Source: Microbacterium sp. HD4P20
GTDB taxonomy: Bacteria > Actinomycetota > Actinomycetes > Actinomycetales > Microbacteriaceae
NCBI RefSeq assembly: GCF_019449275.2
Contig: NZ_JAHZQZ020000010.1
Span: 62,001 to 126,000 of the forward strand
Reading direction: 5' to 3'
Length of the DNA: 64,000 bases
This document shows positions 9,231 to 17,621 of this stretch, piece by piece (positions within the stretch are counted from its first letter, which is position 1; every line of letters begins with the position of its first letter). A program made the translations under genes and the position numbers. The notes under the pieces are model-generated. The model was not told the DNA's origin, made no database searches, and was given only the letters and a program-made list of their open reading frames with translations.

Positions 9231-9650
9231 ATGAACACATCGAACACCGGAACGCTGCTCAAGCTCAGTGAGATCGATGAGACCGTGGCGAACCCGCAAG
9301 ACGACATTCGCGATCGCGATGTGAAGGACAGGAACGGAGAGGACCTCGGCAAGGTGAAGGACCTGCTGGTCGACCAGTCGGAGAAGCGCGTCCGATTCCT
9401 GGAAGTGGCTTCGGGCGGATTCCTCGGAATCGGGCAGGATACCTCGCTCATTCCGGTCGACGCCATCACCGCGATCACCGACGAGGAAGTGCGTATCGAT
9501 CAGACCCGCGACCACGTCGCGGGGGCTCCGGCCTACGACCCTGCACTGGTGCGGGAGCGCGACGATTACGTCGGCTACCTGGACTACTACGGCTACGGAC
9601 CGTGGTGGGGCGCCGGTTACCGATACCCCGGCTATCCCTACTACCCCTGA
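9231..9650 (+). CDS. PRC-barrel domain protein with Tyr/Gly-rich tail
   Basis: A 139-residue protein. Residues 18-90 form a PRC-barrel domain (DVKDRNGEDLGKVKDLLVD, then a FLGIGQDTSLIPVDAI segment), a small beta-barrel found in photosynthetic reaction-centre H subunits, RimM and many stress proteins. The C-terminal 25 residues are rich in Tyr, Gly, Trp and Pro (ending YPGYPYYP), a low-complexity tail seen in similar actinobacterial proteins. The ATG at 9231 has AAGGGAG upstream. It is cytoplasmic, with no signal peptide. It stands alone with its own promoter; the function is unknown. Confidence 0.85.
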   Translation: MNTSNTGTLLKLSEIDETVANPQDDIRDRDVKDRNGEDLGKVKDLLVDQSEKRVRFLEVASGGFLGIGQDTSLIPVDAITAITDEEVRIDQTRDHVAGAPAYDPALVRERDDYVGYLDYYGYGPWWGAGYRYPGYPYYP

Positions 9651-9673
9651 TCGCGGGCCCTCCCGCTACGGCT

Positions 9674-9702
9674 GCGGCCGCGCTCGCTACGGGCGCGGCC
9701 GC
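9674..9702 (+). terminator. GC-rich hairpin after the PRC-barrel gene
   Basis: A perfect 10-bp inverted repeat (GCGGCCGCGC at 9674-9683, GCGCGGCCGC at 9693-9702) with a 9-base loop sits 24 bases after the PRC-barrel stop. There is no T-run, as is common for actinobacterial terminators, so termination is inferred from position and stem strength. Confidence 0.5.
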
Positions 9703-9792
9703 GTCGGCGGGGGAGGCGGCACTTCCGGATCACCCAGGACGACGGGGCTGCAATCCGGCTGGTCGAGAATTTCCGGCATCGGTCGCCTCGGC

Positions 9793-9819
9793 TTGTAACC
9801 GATGCCGGCGCGTTAGCGT
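9793..9819 (+). promoter_or_regulatory. Promoter of a leaderless cupin mRNA
   Basis: TTGTAA at 9793-9798 (-35 like) and TAGCGT at 9814-9819 (-10) are separated by 15 bases. The -10 box ends seven bases before the ATG at 9827, leaving no room for a ribosome site, so transcription probably starts at or next to the start codon. Confidence 0.55.
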
Positions 9820-9826
9820 GGCCGGC

Positions 9827-10270
9827 ATGACCGGCACTGCGACCGACTCCTCCGCGACCATCCAGCGCCGCGGCGACGATCCCCGTGAGTGGACGCTCTA
9901 CGGCGGCAACGGGACGATCGGCATCGAGTGGTACTTCCGCGAATCCTCGGCTCTGCCGGCGAACGTCATGCTCTATCACCTCGAACCCGGAGCGGAGGAG
10001 GGTTCGCACTTCCACCTAGAGGGGGATCCCCAGAGCTGCTCGGTGAAGAGTTCCGACGAGATGTACGTCGTCACCCGCGGCGAGATCGTCTTCGTGCGCG
10101 GAGACGAGCGCGTCGTGCTTCGGGCGGGCGATGCGGCGTACGCCCCGCACGGCGTACCGCACGGGGTCGTGAACGAGTCGGATGACGTCTCCGAGCTCAT
10201 CCTCGTCTTCGGGCCGCCGCGGGACTCCGCGATGGGCAACGGCGGAGTAGGCGAACTCGAGCAGGGTTGA
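9827..10270 (+). CDS. Cupin domain protein
   Basis: A 147-residue single-domain cupin. The first motif carries the metal-ligand pattern GSHFHLEGD...EMYVV with two histidines and a glutamate; the second motif includes APHGVPHGVVN. The fold supports a metal-dependent dioxygenase, isomerase or ligand-binding role, but the substrate cannot be read from sequence. The ATG at 9827 is chosen because a TAGCGT -10 box lies seven bases before it; the open frame further upstream is non-coding. The last 15 residues overlap the remnant racemase gene on the opposite strand, so this C-terminus may have been altered by the deletion that made the remnant. Confidence 0.85.
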   Translation: MTGTATDSSATIQRRGDDPREWTLYGGNGTIGIEWYFRESSALPANVMLYHLEPGAEEGSHFHLEGDPQSCSVKSSDEMYVVTRGEIVFVRGDERVVLRAGDAAYAPHGVPHGVVNESDDVSELILVFGPPRDSAMGNGGVGELEQG

Positions 10271-10411
10271 AGAGCTGAAGACCGGCAGGTCGATCTCGCG
10301 TTGAACGGCCCTGGCGAAGGGAGGGAAGCCCGTGCACTCCAGGACCATCAGGTTGGGAATGCGGCCGCCGTCCATCGCCCCTTCGACCACGTAGTCACCC
10401 GCGCCCCGCAC
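10235..10411 (-). pseudogene. 3' remnant of an Asp/Glu racemase-family gene
   Basis: In the same frame as the upstream amino-acid ABC ATPase and just after its stop, the minus strand encodes about 57 residues including MVLECTGFPPFARAV and LPVFSSSTLLEF. This is the C-terminal cysteine block (LECT-x-PP) and final helix of aspartate/glutamate racemase-family proteins. The N-terminal two thirds, including the first catalytic cysteine, are missing, and the end runs into the 3' end of the cupin gene. I read it as a deletion remnant of the last gene of the amino-acid transport operon. Confidence 0.6.
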
Positions 10412-10417
10412 GGCCGG

Positions 10418-11194
10418 TCACAGTACCTTGGCGAGGAACGAGCGTGTGCGCTGGCGCTGTGGATCGTCGAGCACTTGCTCGGGCGTTCCGGTCTCGATGA
10501 CCGCGCCGCCGTCCATGAAGGTCACGGAGTCTGCGACCTCCCGGGCGAAGCCGATCTCGTGAGTTACCACGACCATGGTCATGCCGTCGGCGGCGAGGGC
10601 TCGCATGACGTCGAGGACCTCGCCCACCAGTTCGGGGTCGAGGGCCGAAGTCGGTTCGTCGAAGAGCATGAGCTTTGGCCGCATATTGAGGGCGCGTGCG
10701 ATGGCTACGCGCTGCTGCTGGCCGCCCGAGAGGGACCGCGGGTACGCATCGGCCTTCTCGGCGAGACCGACGCGCTCGAGCAGCGCACGACCTCGCTCGG
10801 TGGCATCCTTGACCTTCTCGCGGCGCACTTGAACGGGTGCTTCGATGAGGTTCTGGATCACGGTCATGTGCGGGAACAGGTTGAACTGCTGGAAGACCAT
10901 CCCGATCCGGCTGCGGCGCTCGGCGATCTCGGCGTCGCGCAGCTCGTGGAGCCGGTCGTTCGCTCGCTGGTAGCCGACGAGCTCGCCATCGACGCTGATA
11001 GTGCCGGCGTTGATCTTCTCGAGGTGGTTGATACAGCGCAGGAACGTGCTCTTTCCGGAACCCGACGGACCGAGCAGACACGCGACCTCACCCGCGCGGA
11101 CCTGGAAGTCGATGCCCCTCAGTACCTCGTTGCTCCCGAAGTTCTTGTGCACTCCGCGCGCCTCGACCATCGGGGGAGACTGTGTCTCGTTCAT
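10418..11194 (-). CDS. Amino-acid ABC transporter ATP-binding protein (GlnQ/HisP type)
   Basis: A 258-residue ATPase of the polar amino-acid importer class. It has Walker [10 protein letters not shown], signature LSGGQQQR, Walker [15 protein letters not shown] and H-loop VTHE. The ATG at 11194 is preferred to longer forms: it overlaps the permease stop (ATGA) and has GGAGAG (11199-11204) upstream. The gene lies last in an operon with one permease, one binding protein and a flavin amine oxidase; a decayed racemase gene follows. It energises uptake of an amino acid or N-substituted amino acid. Confidence 0.93.
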   Translation of the reverse strand: MNETQSPPMVEARGVHKNFGSNEVLRGIDFQVRAGEVACLLGPSGSGKSTFLRCINHLEKINAGTISVDGELVGYQRANDRLHELRDAEIAERRSRIGMVFQQFNLFPHMTVIQNLIEAPVQVRREKVKDATERGRALLERVGLAEKADAYPRSLSGGQQQRVAIARALNMRPKLMLFDEPTSALDPELVGEVLDVMRALAADGMTMVVVTHEIGFAREVADSVTFMDGGAVIETGTPEQVLDDPQRQRTRSFLAKVL

Positions 11195-12168
11195 CGGTGC
11201 TCTCCTTCCACGGGGATGGCCACGGTGACCGGCGCGGGCTCGACATTCGAGCGTCGGGGTACAAGGCCCTCGATCCACGCTCCGAAGTAGGTCTGCTCGG
11301 CGCGGCGATCGCCGCGCCGGAAGCGCCGTTCGAGGAAGTGCTGGCCGATGCTGAGGATCGTGGTCACCAGCAGGTACCAGATGCTGATAGTGATCAGCAG
11401 CGGGATGACCTGGAAATTGCGAGAGTAGATCACCTGCACCGCGTACAGGAGGTCGCCGATGGAGATGACACTCACCAACGAGGTCGTCTTGAGCATCGCG
11501 ATCGTGGCGTTACCTGTCGGCGGGATGATCACACGCATCGCCTGAGGCAGCACGATGCGACGGAAAATCTGTGAGCGGCGCATCCCCAGGGCTTCTGCGG
11601 CATCCGTCTGTCCCGGATCGACCGACAGCAGACCCGCGCGTACGATCTCTGACATGTATGCGCCCTCGTTCAGGCCGAGGCCGAGGATGGCGGCGAAGAT
11701 CGGCGTGATGAGTTGGTTGGTGTCGGCCTCGAAGAAGGGGTCAAGGAACGGGATGCCGAACTCGAGGGTCGGGTAGAGCGCGGCCAGGTTGAACCAGAAG
11801 ATCAGCTGGACCAGCAGCGGTGTTCCGCGGAAGAACCACACGTACGCCGACGCGGCGCCCGACACGACGACGTTGCGTGACTGCCGGCCGACAGCCATGA
11901 TCACGCCGATGACGATGCCCACGGCCATCGCGACGACGGTCAGCCACAGCGTCGTGCCGAGGCCGCGCAGGACCCGGCCGTCCAGGAAGTAGCCGAACAC
12001 CTCGTCCCAGTGGAAGTTGGGGTTTGCCATCACCGACTGCACCAGCAGTGCGAACAGGCCGACGATGATCACCGTGGCGACCCACTGCCCCCAGTGCCTG
12101 ACTGGGATCACGCGGAGCGGGGCCTCCTGTGTGGAGGCCCCCGCTCCTTCTCGATGAACCTGCGTCAT
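11191..12168 (-). CDS. Amino-acid ABC transporter permease (HisM/GlnP type)
   Basis: A 325-residue membrane permease with the His/Glu/Gln-type permease signature [14 protein letters not shown] and the coupling loop [20 protein letters not shown]. It has about six hydrophobic segments, and both termini are hydrophilic, longer than in minimal GlnP proteins. It is the only permease gene in the operon, so it probably works as a homodimer. The ATG at 12168 lies five bases after the stop of the binding-protein gene. Confidence 0.92.
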   Translation of the reverse strand: MTQVHREGAGASTQEAPLRVIPVRHWGQWVATVIIVGLFALLVQSVMANPNFHWDEVFGYFLDGRVLRGLGTTLWLTVVAMAVGIVIGVIMAVGRQSRNVVVSGAASAYVWFFRGTPLLVQLIFWFNLAALYPTLEFGIPFLDPFFEADTNQLITPIFAAILGLGLNEGAYMSEIVRAGLLSVDPGQTDAAEALGMRRSQIFRRIVLPQAMRVIIPPTGNATIAMLKTTSLVSVISIGDLLYAVQVIYSRNFQVIPLLITISIWYLLVTTILSIGQHFLERRFRRGDRRAEQTYFGAWIEGLVPRRSNVEPAPVTVAIPVEGEHR

Positions 12169-12173
12169 GCTGC

Positions 12174-13094
12174 TCAGTGCTCCGCCTGCGACGGGTCGGT
12201 GTAGATCTCGGCTGTCTCGATGGCGCCGACCTCAACCCCGAAGCGCTCGAGGTTCTCGACGTAGACGCCCTCGTCCATCAGCTTCTGCAGTGCCGCGGCG
12301 ACAGCGTCGGGCAGCTCGCTGCCCTTCGGGAAGGCCAGGCCCCACGGGCTCGGCTTGTAGTTCTCGTCGAGCGCCTCCATGGCGCCGTCGGACTGCGACG
12401 CCTGGTACACCGCCGGCGGCAGTGCGCTGACCGTCGCTTCGACGCGCCCCGATGACAGCGCGAGAACGGCGTCGGCTGCTGTGGGGAAGGTCTGCACGTC
12501 GATGGCCGGTTCGCCCGTCTCCAGGCACGCAGCGTTCCACTCCGGGATGGTCAGAACTTCCTCGGTGGATCCCTTCAGGACGCCCGCGGTGTGGCCGCAC
12601 AGCGTCTCGATCGAGATGTCCTCCGGGTTGCCGTCCGGCACGAGAAGTGTTGTACCGCCCTGGAAGTCGCTGACGAAGTCGACCGTCTCGAGCCGCTCCG
12701 CGGTGATGCCCAGGGATGCCGCGGCCATGTCGACACGCTCGGACTCCAGTGCCGGGAAAAGAGCATCGAACTTGATGTCCTCGAAGACGATCTCGACACC
12801 CAGCACCTCGCCGATGAGACGCACCTCCTCGGGCTGCGAACCCGAAAGGGTCACGCCGTCGTCAGCAAGATCGAGGATGGGCGGGTAGCCGGGGCCGCTG
12901 GCGACGCGGATCTCACCTGCCTCCGCGATGGCGTCCGGCAGCAGATCGGCGATCGACTGATCGAACAGACGGCTCTGCCCCGGCGAGGACTCCTCGGGAG
13001 CGGGAGCGGAGCATCCCGCGAGGACCGTTGCACCAGCCACGACGAGCGCGGTGACGGCCAGAGGGCGATGGGCGGAGAGGGACGTGACGTGCAT
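12174..13094 (-). CDS. Amino-acid ABC transporter substrate-binding lipoprotein
   Basis: A 306-residue SBP_bac_3 family protein. The signal peptide ends in lipobox VLAGC, giving an exported lipoprotein. The domain begins around EAGEIRVASGPGYPP and contains the usual DIKFDALFPALES and VDMAAASLGIT segments. AAGGAG (13100-13105 on the minus strand) lies five bases before the ATG. It supplies specificity for the importer encoded by the next two genes. The upstream sarcosine-oxidase-like gene suggests an N-methylated or secondary amino acid as ligand (inference). Confidence 0.92.
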   Translation of the reverse strand: MHVTSLSAHRPLAVTALVVAGATVLAGCSAPAPEESSPGQSRLFDQSIADLLPDAIAEAGEIRVASGPGYPPILDLADDGVTLSGSQPEEVRLIGEVLGVEIVFEDIKFDALFPALESERVDMAAASLGITAERLETVDFVSDFQGGTTLLVPDGNPEDISIETLCGHTAGVLKGSTEEVLTIPEWNAACLETGEPAIDVQTFPTAADAVLALSSGRVEATVSALPPAVYQASQSDGAMEALDENYKPSPWGLAFPKGSELPDAVAAALQKLMDEGVYVENLERFGVEVGAIETAEIYTDPSQAEH

Positions 13095-13145
13095 AGCTAC
13101 TCCTTGGAGTCGATCGTGGAAAGGATGGGACCACGGGGTCCCGGG

Positions 13146-14321
13146 TTACGACAGGCTCTGCTCGACGATGACAGGACGCGAGTCGACGCCGCCCGTGGGG
13201 TGAACGGCGGCTTGGACGGAGAAGGTTGAGATGTCGTCGCTGGTCTCCCCGTCGACTGCGAGCTCGGCGAGGATGCGACCGATCGTCGGTGTGAACTTGA
13301 ACGCGTGCCCGGCCCCGAGGCCCACAAGGATGTCCGGATGCTCCGGCAGCGGACCGAGCACGAAGTTGCGGTCGGGTGTGATCGCGTACTGGCAGGTCAC
13401 CGTGCGCAGCGGCTCGCCGCTGCCCGGGATCGTCGCGTTCATGAACTCCTCCAGCTGCTGCAGCAGCTCGGGCGAGGGCACGAAGGTGCGCTCCTCGGGC
13501 GTCATGAGGTTGTCGGAGCGGTCGCGGGCGGCTTTGATCGTGGGCTCGCCGTAGGTCGGGAACCCGTAGAAGCAGTGCGTGTCCTCCCAGATCCACACGG
13601 GGAAGCGCTCGCGGTCGTAGGCACCCGCATCCTGCGGCTTGAAGTACGTCACCTGCTCCTGCATCGTGATGAGCGGGATCGACGCCCCCAGCGGCTCCAG
13701 CAGCGCGTTGGTCCACGCGTCCGTTGCCAGGATCACCTTCCCTGCGTGGATGTCGCCCTTGTCGCTGCGCACGACGACGCCGTCGCTGTCGGGGTCGAGG
13801 GAGAGCACGGGCGTGCGATCGCGGATCACGGCGCCGTTCATTCGGGCGTGCATCTGCAGTGCCGCGACGGAGCGGGCTGCGTGCGTGATGCCCGAGTCGG
13901 GGGTGTAGATGGTCTCGACGCCGTCCGGGAGGGAGAACTGCGGCCAGCGCTCGTGCACCTGCGCGGGGGAGAGCAGCTCATGGGGGATCCCGACTTCGTT
14001 GAGACTGTCGACGAAGTCGCGGGCGGAGAAGGGCCCACCGATCGGGATGAAGACGAGCCCGCCGGTGATCACCGTCAGCTGCTCGCCGGTCGTGGCCTCG
14101 AGCTCGGCCCAGTCGCGGTACGACGACTGCGCGAGCCGGACGTACTGCGGGGCGCCGTAGGACGTGCGGATGATGCGGGAGGTGTCGTGCGAGGCGCCGC
14201 GGACGTGCCCGAGCTCGAACTGCTCGAAAGCGACGACGCTCACGCCCCGGCGGGCGAGGTGGTAGGCCGCGGCGCTTCCGAGCGCTCCCATTCCGACGAC
14301 AGCGACGTCGAACTGCTTCAT
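13146..14321 (-). CDS. FAD-dependent amine oxidase, monomeric sarcosine oxidase/N-methyltryptophan oxidase type
   Basis: A 391-residue flavoprotein of the MSOX/SolA family, which oxidises N-methyl or secondary amino acids with O2 to give formaldehyde or an imine plus H2O2. The N-terminal dinucleotide fold is VVGMGALGSAAAYHLARRG. The segment THCFYGFP and a cysteine in VTCQYAITPD align with the region carrying the covalent flavin-linked cysteine of MSOX, followed by GAGHAFKFTPTIG. The substrate cannot be fixed; sarcosine, N-methyl amino acids or pipecolate-like compounds are candidates. It is first in the operon whose other genes form an amino-acid importer, so it probably oxidises the imported compound. 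Confidence 0.88.
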   Translation of the reverse strand: MKQFDVAVVGMGALGSAAAYHLARRGVSVVAFEQFELGHVRGASHDTSRIIRTSYGAPQYVRLAQSSYRDWAELEATTGEQLTVITGGLVFIPIGGPFSARDFVDSLNEVGIPHELLSPAQVHERWPQFSLPDGVETIYTPDSGITHAARSVAALQMHARMNGAVIRDRTPVLSLDPDSDGVVVRSDKGDIHAGKVILATDAWTNALLEPLGASIPLITMQEQVTYFKPQDAGAYDRERFPVWIWEDTHCFYGFPTYGEPTIKAARDRSDNLMTPEERTFVPSPELLQQLEEFMNATIPGSGEPLRTVTCQYAITPDRNFVLGPLPEHPDILVGLGAGHAFKFTPTIGRILAELAVDGETSDDISTFSVQAAVHPTGGVDSRPVIVEQSLS

Positions 14322-14426
14322 GATGTTCCGTTCTGCGAGGTGCGGACTTCGGGGGTGCCCTGGACTGCCCTGTGAAGGGGCGGTCCGGCGGGCTCCGAGC
14401 GAGTGAAGCCATTATTCGAACGTCCC

Positions 14427-14448
14427 AGCACGTGACTGTTACAGTGCT
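14427..14448. promoter_or_regulatory. Palindromic operator candidate between the amine-oxidase operon and its IclR-type regulator
   Basis: In the divergent intergenic region (14322-14503) there is a perfect 11-base palindrome ACTGTTACAGT (14435-14445), with the complementary outer blocks AGCAC (14427-14431) and GTGCT (14444-14448). Its position between the oxidase/importer operon and the tandem IclR gene makes it the best candidate for the regulator's binding site. Confidence 0.4.
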
Positions 14449-14503
14449 CGGCACAAGCAAATCCAGGCGCCTGGGTTTGTTCCTTCTGGAACGGAGGGGT
14501 GGC

Positions 14504-15940
14504 GTGACGGCTCGAGTGGTGGCGGGGCTGCGCGTCGTGCAGGTCGTTGCGGCGCGGGCGGATCCCACGCTCGCGGTCGCCGCCGGGGTGATCGCGCGGG
14601 CGGTAGGTCTGCCGCTGAGCAGCGTGTCGCGCCTATGCGCCGAGTTGGTCGACCTCGGCCTCCTGGCCAGGGGGGAGGCCTACGGGTCCTATCGCGTGGG
14701 GTATGCGGCCCTCGCGCTGTCCGGGCGCGCCGCCGCGCCCTTCGCCCGTGCGGCACGCACCGTCCTCACGCGGATCGCGCAGAGCACCGGCGAGAGTGCG
14801 CTGCTGGCGGCAAGCACGCCCGACGGCATGCGCGTCATCGGCGCGGTGACCTCGCCGTGGACGCTGCACTCACCGGCAACCGTGGGCGAACTCGTCGTCG
14901 ACCCCGCCAGCGCTATCGTGCGCGCTGGGGACCGGAACGGGCAGGTGGTCGAGGCGATCGTCGGCAAGTGCGTCGAGTTGGCCGTCCCTGTGCTGGAGCC
15001 CGGCGGCGAGGCGGTCGCGATAGTGGCCGTGCGGCTTCCCGTGAATAGGGCGAAGGAGGGCGTCGCGGTCGCTCACCGTGCCGCGGTCGCGGCGCGACGG
15101 ACGCTCGAACACGTCCTCAACGAGCACGAGGGCTGCACGCGCCCATTCGCGACGGCGCCGTCTGTGCCTCCAAAATCTGCCCTCGCTGCGGCACAGTTGC
15201 TGCTGGAGATTCTGGCGACGTCTGATGGGACGGTCACCGACCTCGTCCGCGCCACCGGGCTGAGGCGCGACCGGCTGCTGCGACTGGTGGAGTCGTGCAG
15301 ACGTGCTGGATTCCTCCGGGTAGAGCCGGAAGGCACCCGTGTGCGGCTGGACTGGTCACTTCACGGATGGATGCGCGCCGCATCCGGACCCACGCTCGCC
15401 CGCGACGGCGCGCCGATCGTGGCCGACGTGGCGGATCGCACAGGCGTGTGCGCGTTCATCACTGTTCTGCGCGGAATGCGATCGGTGACTCTCGTGGAGG
15501 AGCTGCGAAGCCTCGGGCCGGGGCTGGAGATGACCCGGTGGCTGGGAAGGCCCTGCCCGATCCTCAGCTCCGATGGCGGGCCGGCCCTGGTGATGGACTT
15601 CGACCGGGACGCTATCGCCGCGTTCCTGCCCAAGCGGACCGATCCTCGCGAGGCGGCGGAGTTCTTCCAGCGAGTCGAAACGCTCGCGGAGCATGGTGTC
15701 ATCGCCCGCGAAGCGTTCGAAGAAGCTGGACAGACGGCATTCGCGGCCCCGATCCGTGACTCCAGCGGCGCGGTCGTGGCCGCGGCGTGCCTGGTGGGAG
15801 CGACCGATGAAATGCGCCCGCGCATCGCAGAGCTCTCGACGGTGGTAGGTGAGATGGCCGCGGATCTCTCTGGCCTCGTCGGGGGTGACCGAGCTACTGG
15901 CGGGGACGCGGGGGAGGCGGCACTTCCTTCGCGGCGATGA
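14504..15940 (+). CDS. Tandem IclR-type transcriptional regulator (two HTH-effector units)
   Basis: A 478-residue protein with two successive IclR-like units. The first HTH is around residues 25-55 (IARAVGLPLSSVSRLCAELV) followed by an effector-like domain to about residue 210. The second HTH is around 230-275 (VTDLVRATGLRRDRLLRLVE) followed by another effector-like domain (VADVADRTGVCAFITVLRG through SGAVVAAACLVG). Ordinary IclR proteins have one unit of about 250 residues. The GTG at 14504 has GGAGGGG five bases upstream. It diverges from the amine-oxidase/importer operon and probably controls it. Its last 47 bases overlap the convergent small gene. Confidence 0.8.
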   Translation: MTARVVAGLRVVQVVAARADPTLAVAAGVIARAVGLPLSSVSRLCAELVDLGLLARGEAYGSYRVGYAALALSGRAAAPFARAARTVLTRIAQSTGESALLAASTPDGMRVIGAVTSPWTLHSPATVGELVVDPASAIVRAGDRNGQVVEAIVGKCVELAVPVLEPGGEAVAIVAVRLPVNRAKEGVAVAHRAAVAARRTLEHVLNEHEGCTRPFATAPSVPPKSALAAAQLLLEILATSDGTVTDLVRATGLRRDRLLRLVESCRRAGFLRVEPEGTRVRLDWSLHGWMRAASGPTLARDGAPIVADVADRTGVCAFITVLRGMRSVTLVEELRSLGPGLEMTRWLGRPCPILSSDGGPALVMDFDRDAIAAFLPKRTDPREAAEFFQRVETLAEHGVIAREAFEEAGQTAFAAPIRDSSGAVVAAACLVGATDEMRPRIAELSTVVGEMAADLSGLVGGDRATGGDAGEAALPSRR

Positions 15941-16097
15941 TGTCGGCGACCGCGATGCGTTCGACGCCGCGCTTGCCGTCGACCACCACGGTCTCGGCAT
16001 CCGCGCTCAGCAGTTCGCCCAGTGCGTCGGTCGCCTGCCCCGTCGGCAGCAGGTAGCGCACGACCACGCGGTGCCCGGGTGCCGGCAGGTTCACCAT
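15894..16097 (-). CDS. Small SH3-like domain protein
   Basis: A 67-residue protein containing GHRVVVRYLLPTGQATDALG, then VVVDGKRGVERIAVADIIAAKEVPPPP in two strands. It resembles the N-terminal SH3-like domain that precedes GNAT acetyltransferase domains in some actinobacterial proteins, here standing alone. The ATG at 16097 overlaps the stop of the upstream SDR gene, so it is co-translated. It converges on and overlaps the 3' end of the tandem IclR gene by 47 bases. Function unknown; the resemblance is from recall, not a search. Confidence 0.65.
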   Translation of the reverse strand: MVNLPAPGHRVVVRYLLPTGQATDALGELLSADAETVVVDGKRGVERIAVADIIAAKEVPPPPRPRQ

Positions 16098-17596
16098 GCG
16101 CCCGGCGCGTAGTCCTTGAGGAAGACCCCGAAGAGATCCTCGCCCGCCTCGCCACGCACGATCGGGTCGTACACGCGGGCAGCCCCGTCGACGAGGTCGA
16201 GCGGTGCGTGGAAGCCTTCCTCGGCGAGGCGCACTTTGGTGGGGTGGGGGCGTTCGTCGGTGATCCACCCGGTGTCGACGCTGGTCATGAGGATCCGGTC
16301 GGTCTCGAACATCTCGCGGGCGCTCGTGCGCGTGAGCATGTTGACCGCCGCCTTGGCCATGTTGGTGTGCGGATGCCCCGGCCCCTTGTACCCGCGACCG
16401 AAGACGCCCTCCATGGCGCTGACGTTGACGACGTAGGTGCGCCGCGCGCTGCTGGCGGCCAGCGAGGATCGCAGCCTCGACACGAGCAGGAACGGCGCGG
16501 TCGTGTTCGCCAACTGCACCTCGAGCATCTCGAGCGGATCCACCTCGCCGACGCGCTGGGTCCACGAGTTGACGTGGTCGAGGTCGGGGATGAGCCCGCC
16601 GGCATCGATCGCGGTACCCGCGGCGAGGCGCTCGAGAGAGCTCGAGCCGGCGGCCATCGCCTGCTCGGTCAGCTCGTCGGCTCGCGCTGCGGCGGCGGCG
16701 AGGATGGGGTGGGCGCTCACCGACCGTTCCAGCGCGCGAGGGTGCTGGTCGTTGGTGTGGCCGAACGTCACGAGTTCGGGCAGCGGCCCGTCGGGGAGCG
16801 GCGCCAGCTCGGCGTCGACGAGCGGCTGGTAGGCGCCCGGCGATCGACGCACGGTCTGGGTCGCGTTGTTGATGAGGATGTCGAGCGAACCGGCCGCCGC
16901 GACATCGTCGGCGAGACCGATGACCTGGGCGGGGTCTCGCAGGTCGATACCGACGACCTTGAGGCGGTCGATCCATTCCGGGGCGTCCGGGAGGCTGCTG
17001 AAGCGGCGCACGGCGTCGCGCGGAAAGCGCGTGGTGATCGTCGTGTGCGCGCCGTCGCGGAGCAGGCGCAGCGCGATGTACATGCCGATCTTCGCTCGGC
17101 CGCCGGTCAGCAGCGCCCGCTTGCCGGTCAGGTCGGTGCGGGCTTCGCGCTTGGCATGGCTCATCGCCGCGCAGTCCGGGCACAACTGGTGGTAGAACGC
17201 GTCGACCAGCGTGTACGGCTGCTTGCAGATGTAGCAGGCGCGAGCCTTGAGCAGAGTGCCCGCCGTGGGGGCGGCTGTCGTGGTGCTGATCGGGATGCCG
17301 CGCGTCTCGTCGTCGATGCGGTCGGCGGCGCCGGTGGCCGTGGCGGCGACGACAGCCTTGTCGGCCTGGGCGATCGCCTCGCGGATCTCGCGACGACGCT
17401 CCTTCTTGACGGCCTTGAACATCTTCGCGGTGGCCTGGCGCACGGCGACGAAGTCGGGGTGCGTCTCGTCGAGGCCGGCCATCCCGTCGAGGACGCGGAG
17501 AGTGACCTCGAGATCCGCCGGGTCGATGCCGCTCGGCGGGAGGTCGGAGGCGGAAGGGGTCTCGGCGGGCACACGCGATTCTACGTCGGCCCACAT
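16091..17596 (-). CDS. Atypical SDR oxidoreductase with N-terminal four-cysteine motif
   Basis: A 501-residue protein. Residues 1-110 are a charged helical region. A CYICK...CPDC four-cysteine pattern then suggests a zinc knuckle, followed by an extended short-chain dehydrogenase fold. The nucleotide loop reads TGGRAKIGMYIAL, the NNAG motif is INNATQ, and the catalytic serine is in NVSAMEG. Where the classical YxxxK would stand the sequence is TNMAK, so the usual tyrosine is a threonine. Chemistry may therefore differ from ordinary SDRs. The ATG at 17596 diverges from the NUDIX gene. The substrate is unknown. Confidence 0.8.
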   Translation of the reverse strand: MWADVESRVPAETPSASDLPPSGIDPADLEVTLRVLDGMAGLDETHPDFVAVRQATAKMFKAVKKERRREIREAIAQADKAVVAATATGAADRIDDETRGIPISTTTAAPTAGTLLKARACYICKQPYTLVDAFYHQLCPDCAAMSHAKREARTDLTGKRALLTGGRAKIGMYIALRLLRDGAHTTITTRFPRDAVRRFSSLPDAPEWIDRLKVVGIDLRDPAQVIGLADDVAAAGSLDILINNATQTVRRSPGAYQPLVDAELAPLPDGPLPELVTFGHTNDQHPRALERSVSAHPILAAAAARADELTEQAMAAGSSSLERLAAGTAIDAGGLIPDLDHVNSWTQRVGEVDPLEMLEVQLANTTAPFLLVSRLRSSLAASSARRTYVVNVSAMEGVFGRGYKGPGHPHTNMAKAAVNMLTRTSAREMFETDRILMTSVDTGWITDERPHPTKVRLAEEGFHAPLDLVDGAARVYDPIVRGEAGEDLFGVFLKDYAPGAW

Positions 17597-17621
17597 GGAC
17601 GAAGCCTGTTACCGTGCGACG

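Noticed and set aside
9674-9702. Attachment site or mobile-element end
   Set aside because: The perfect inverted repeat has no partner copy, no target duplication and no integrase nearby; a terminator is simpler.
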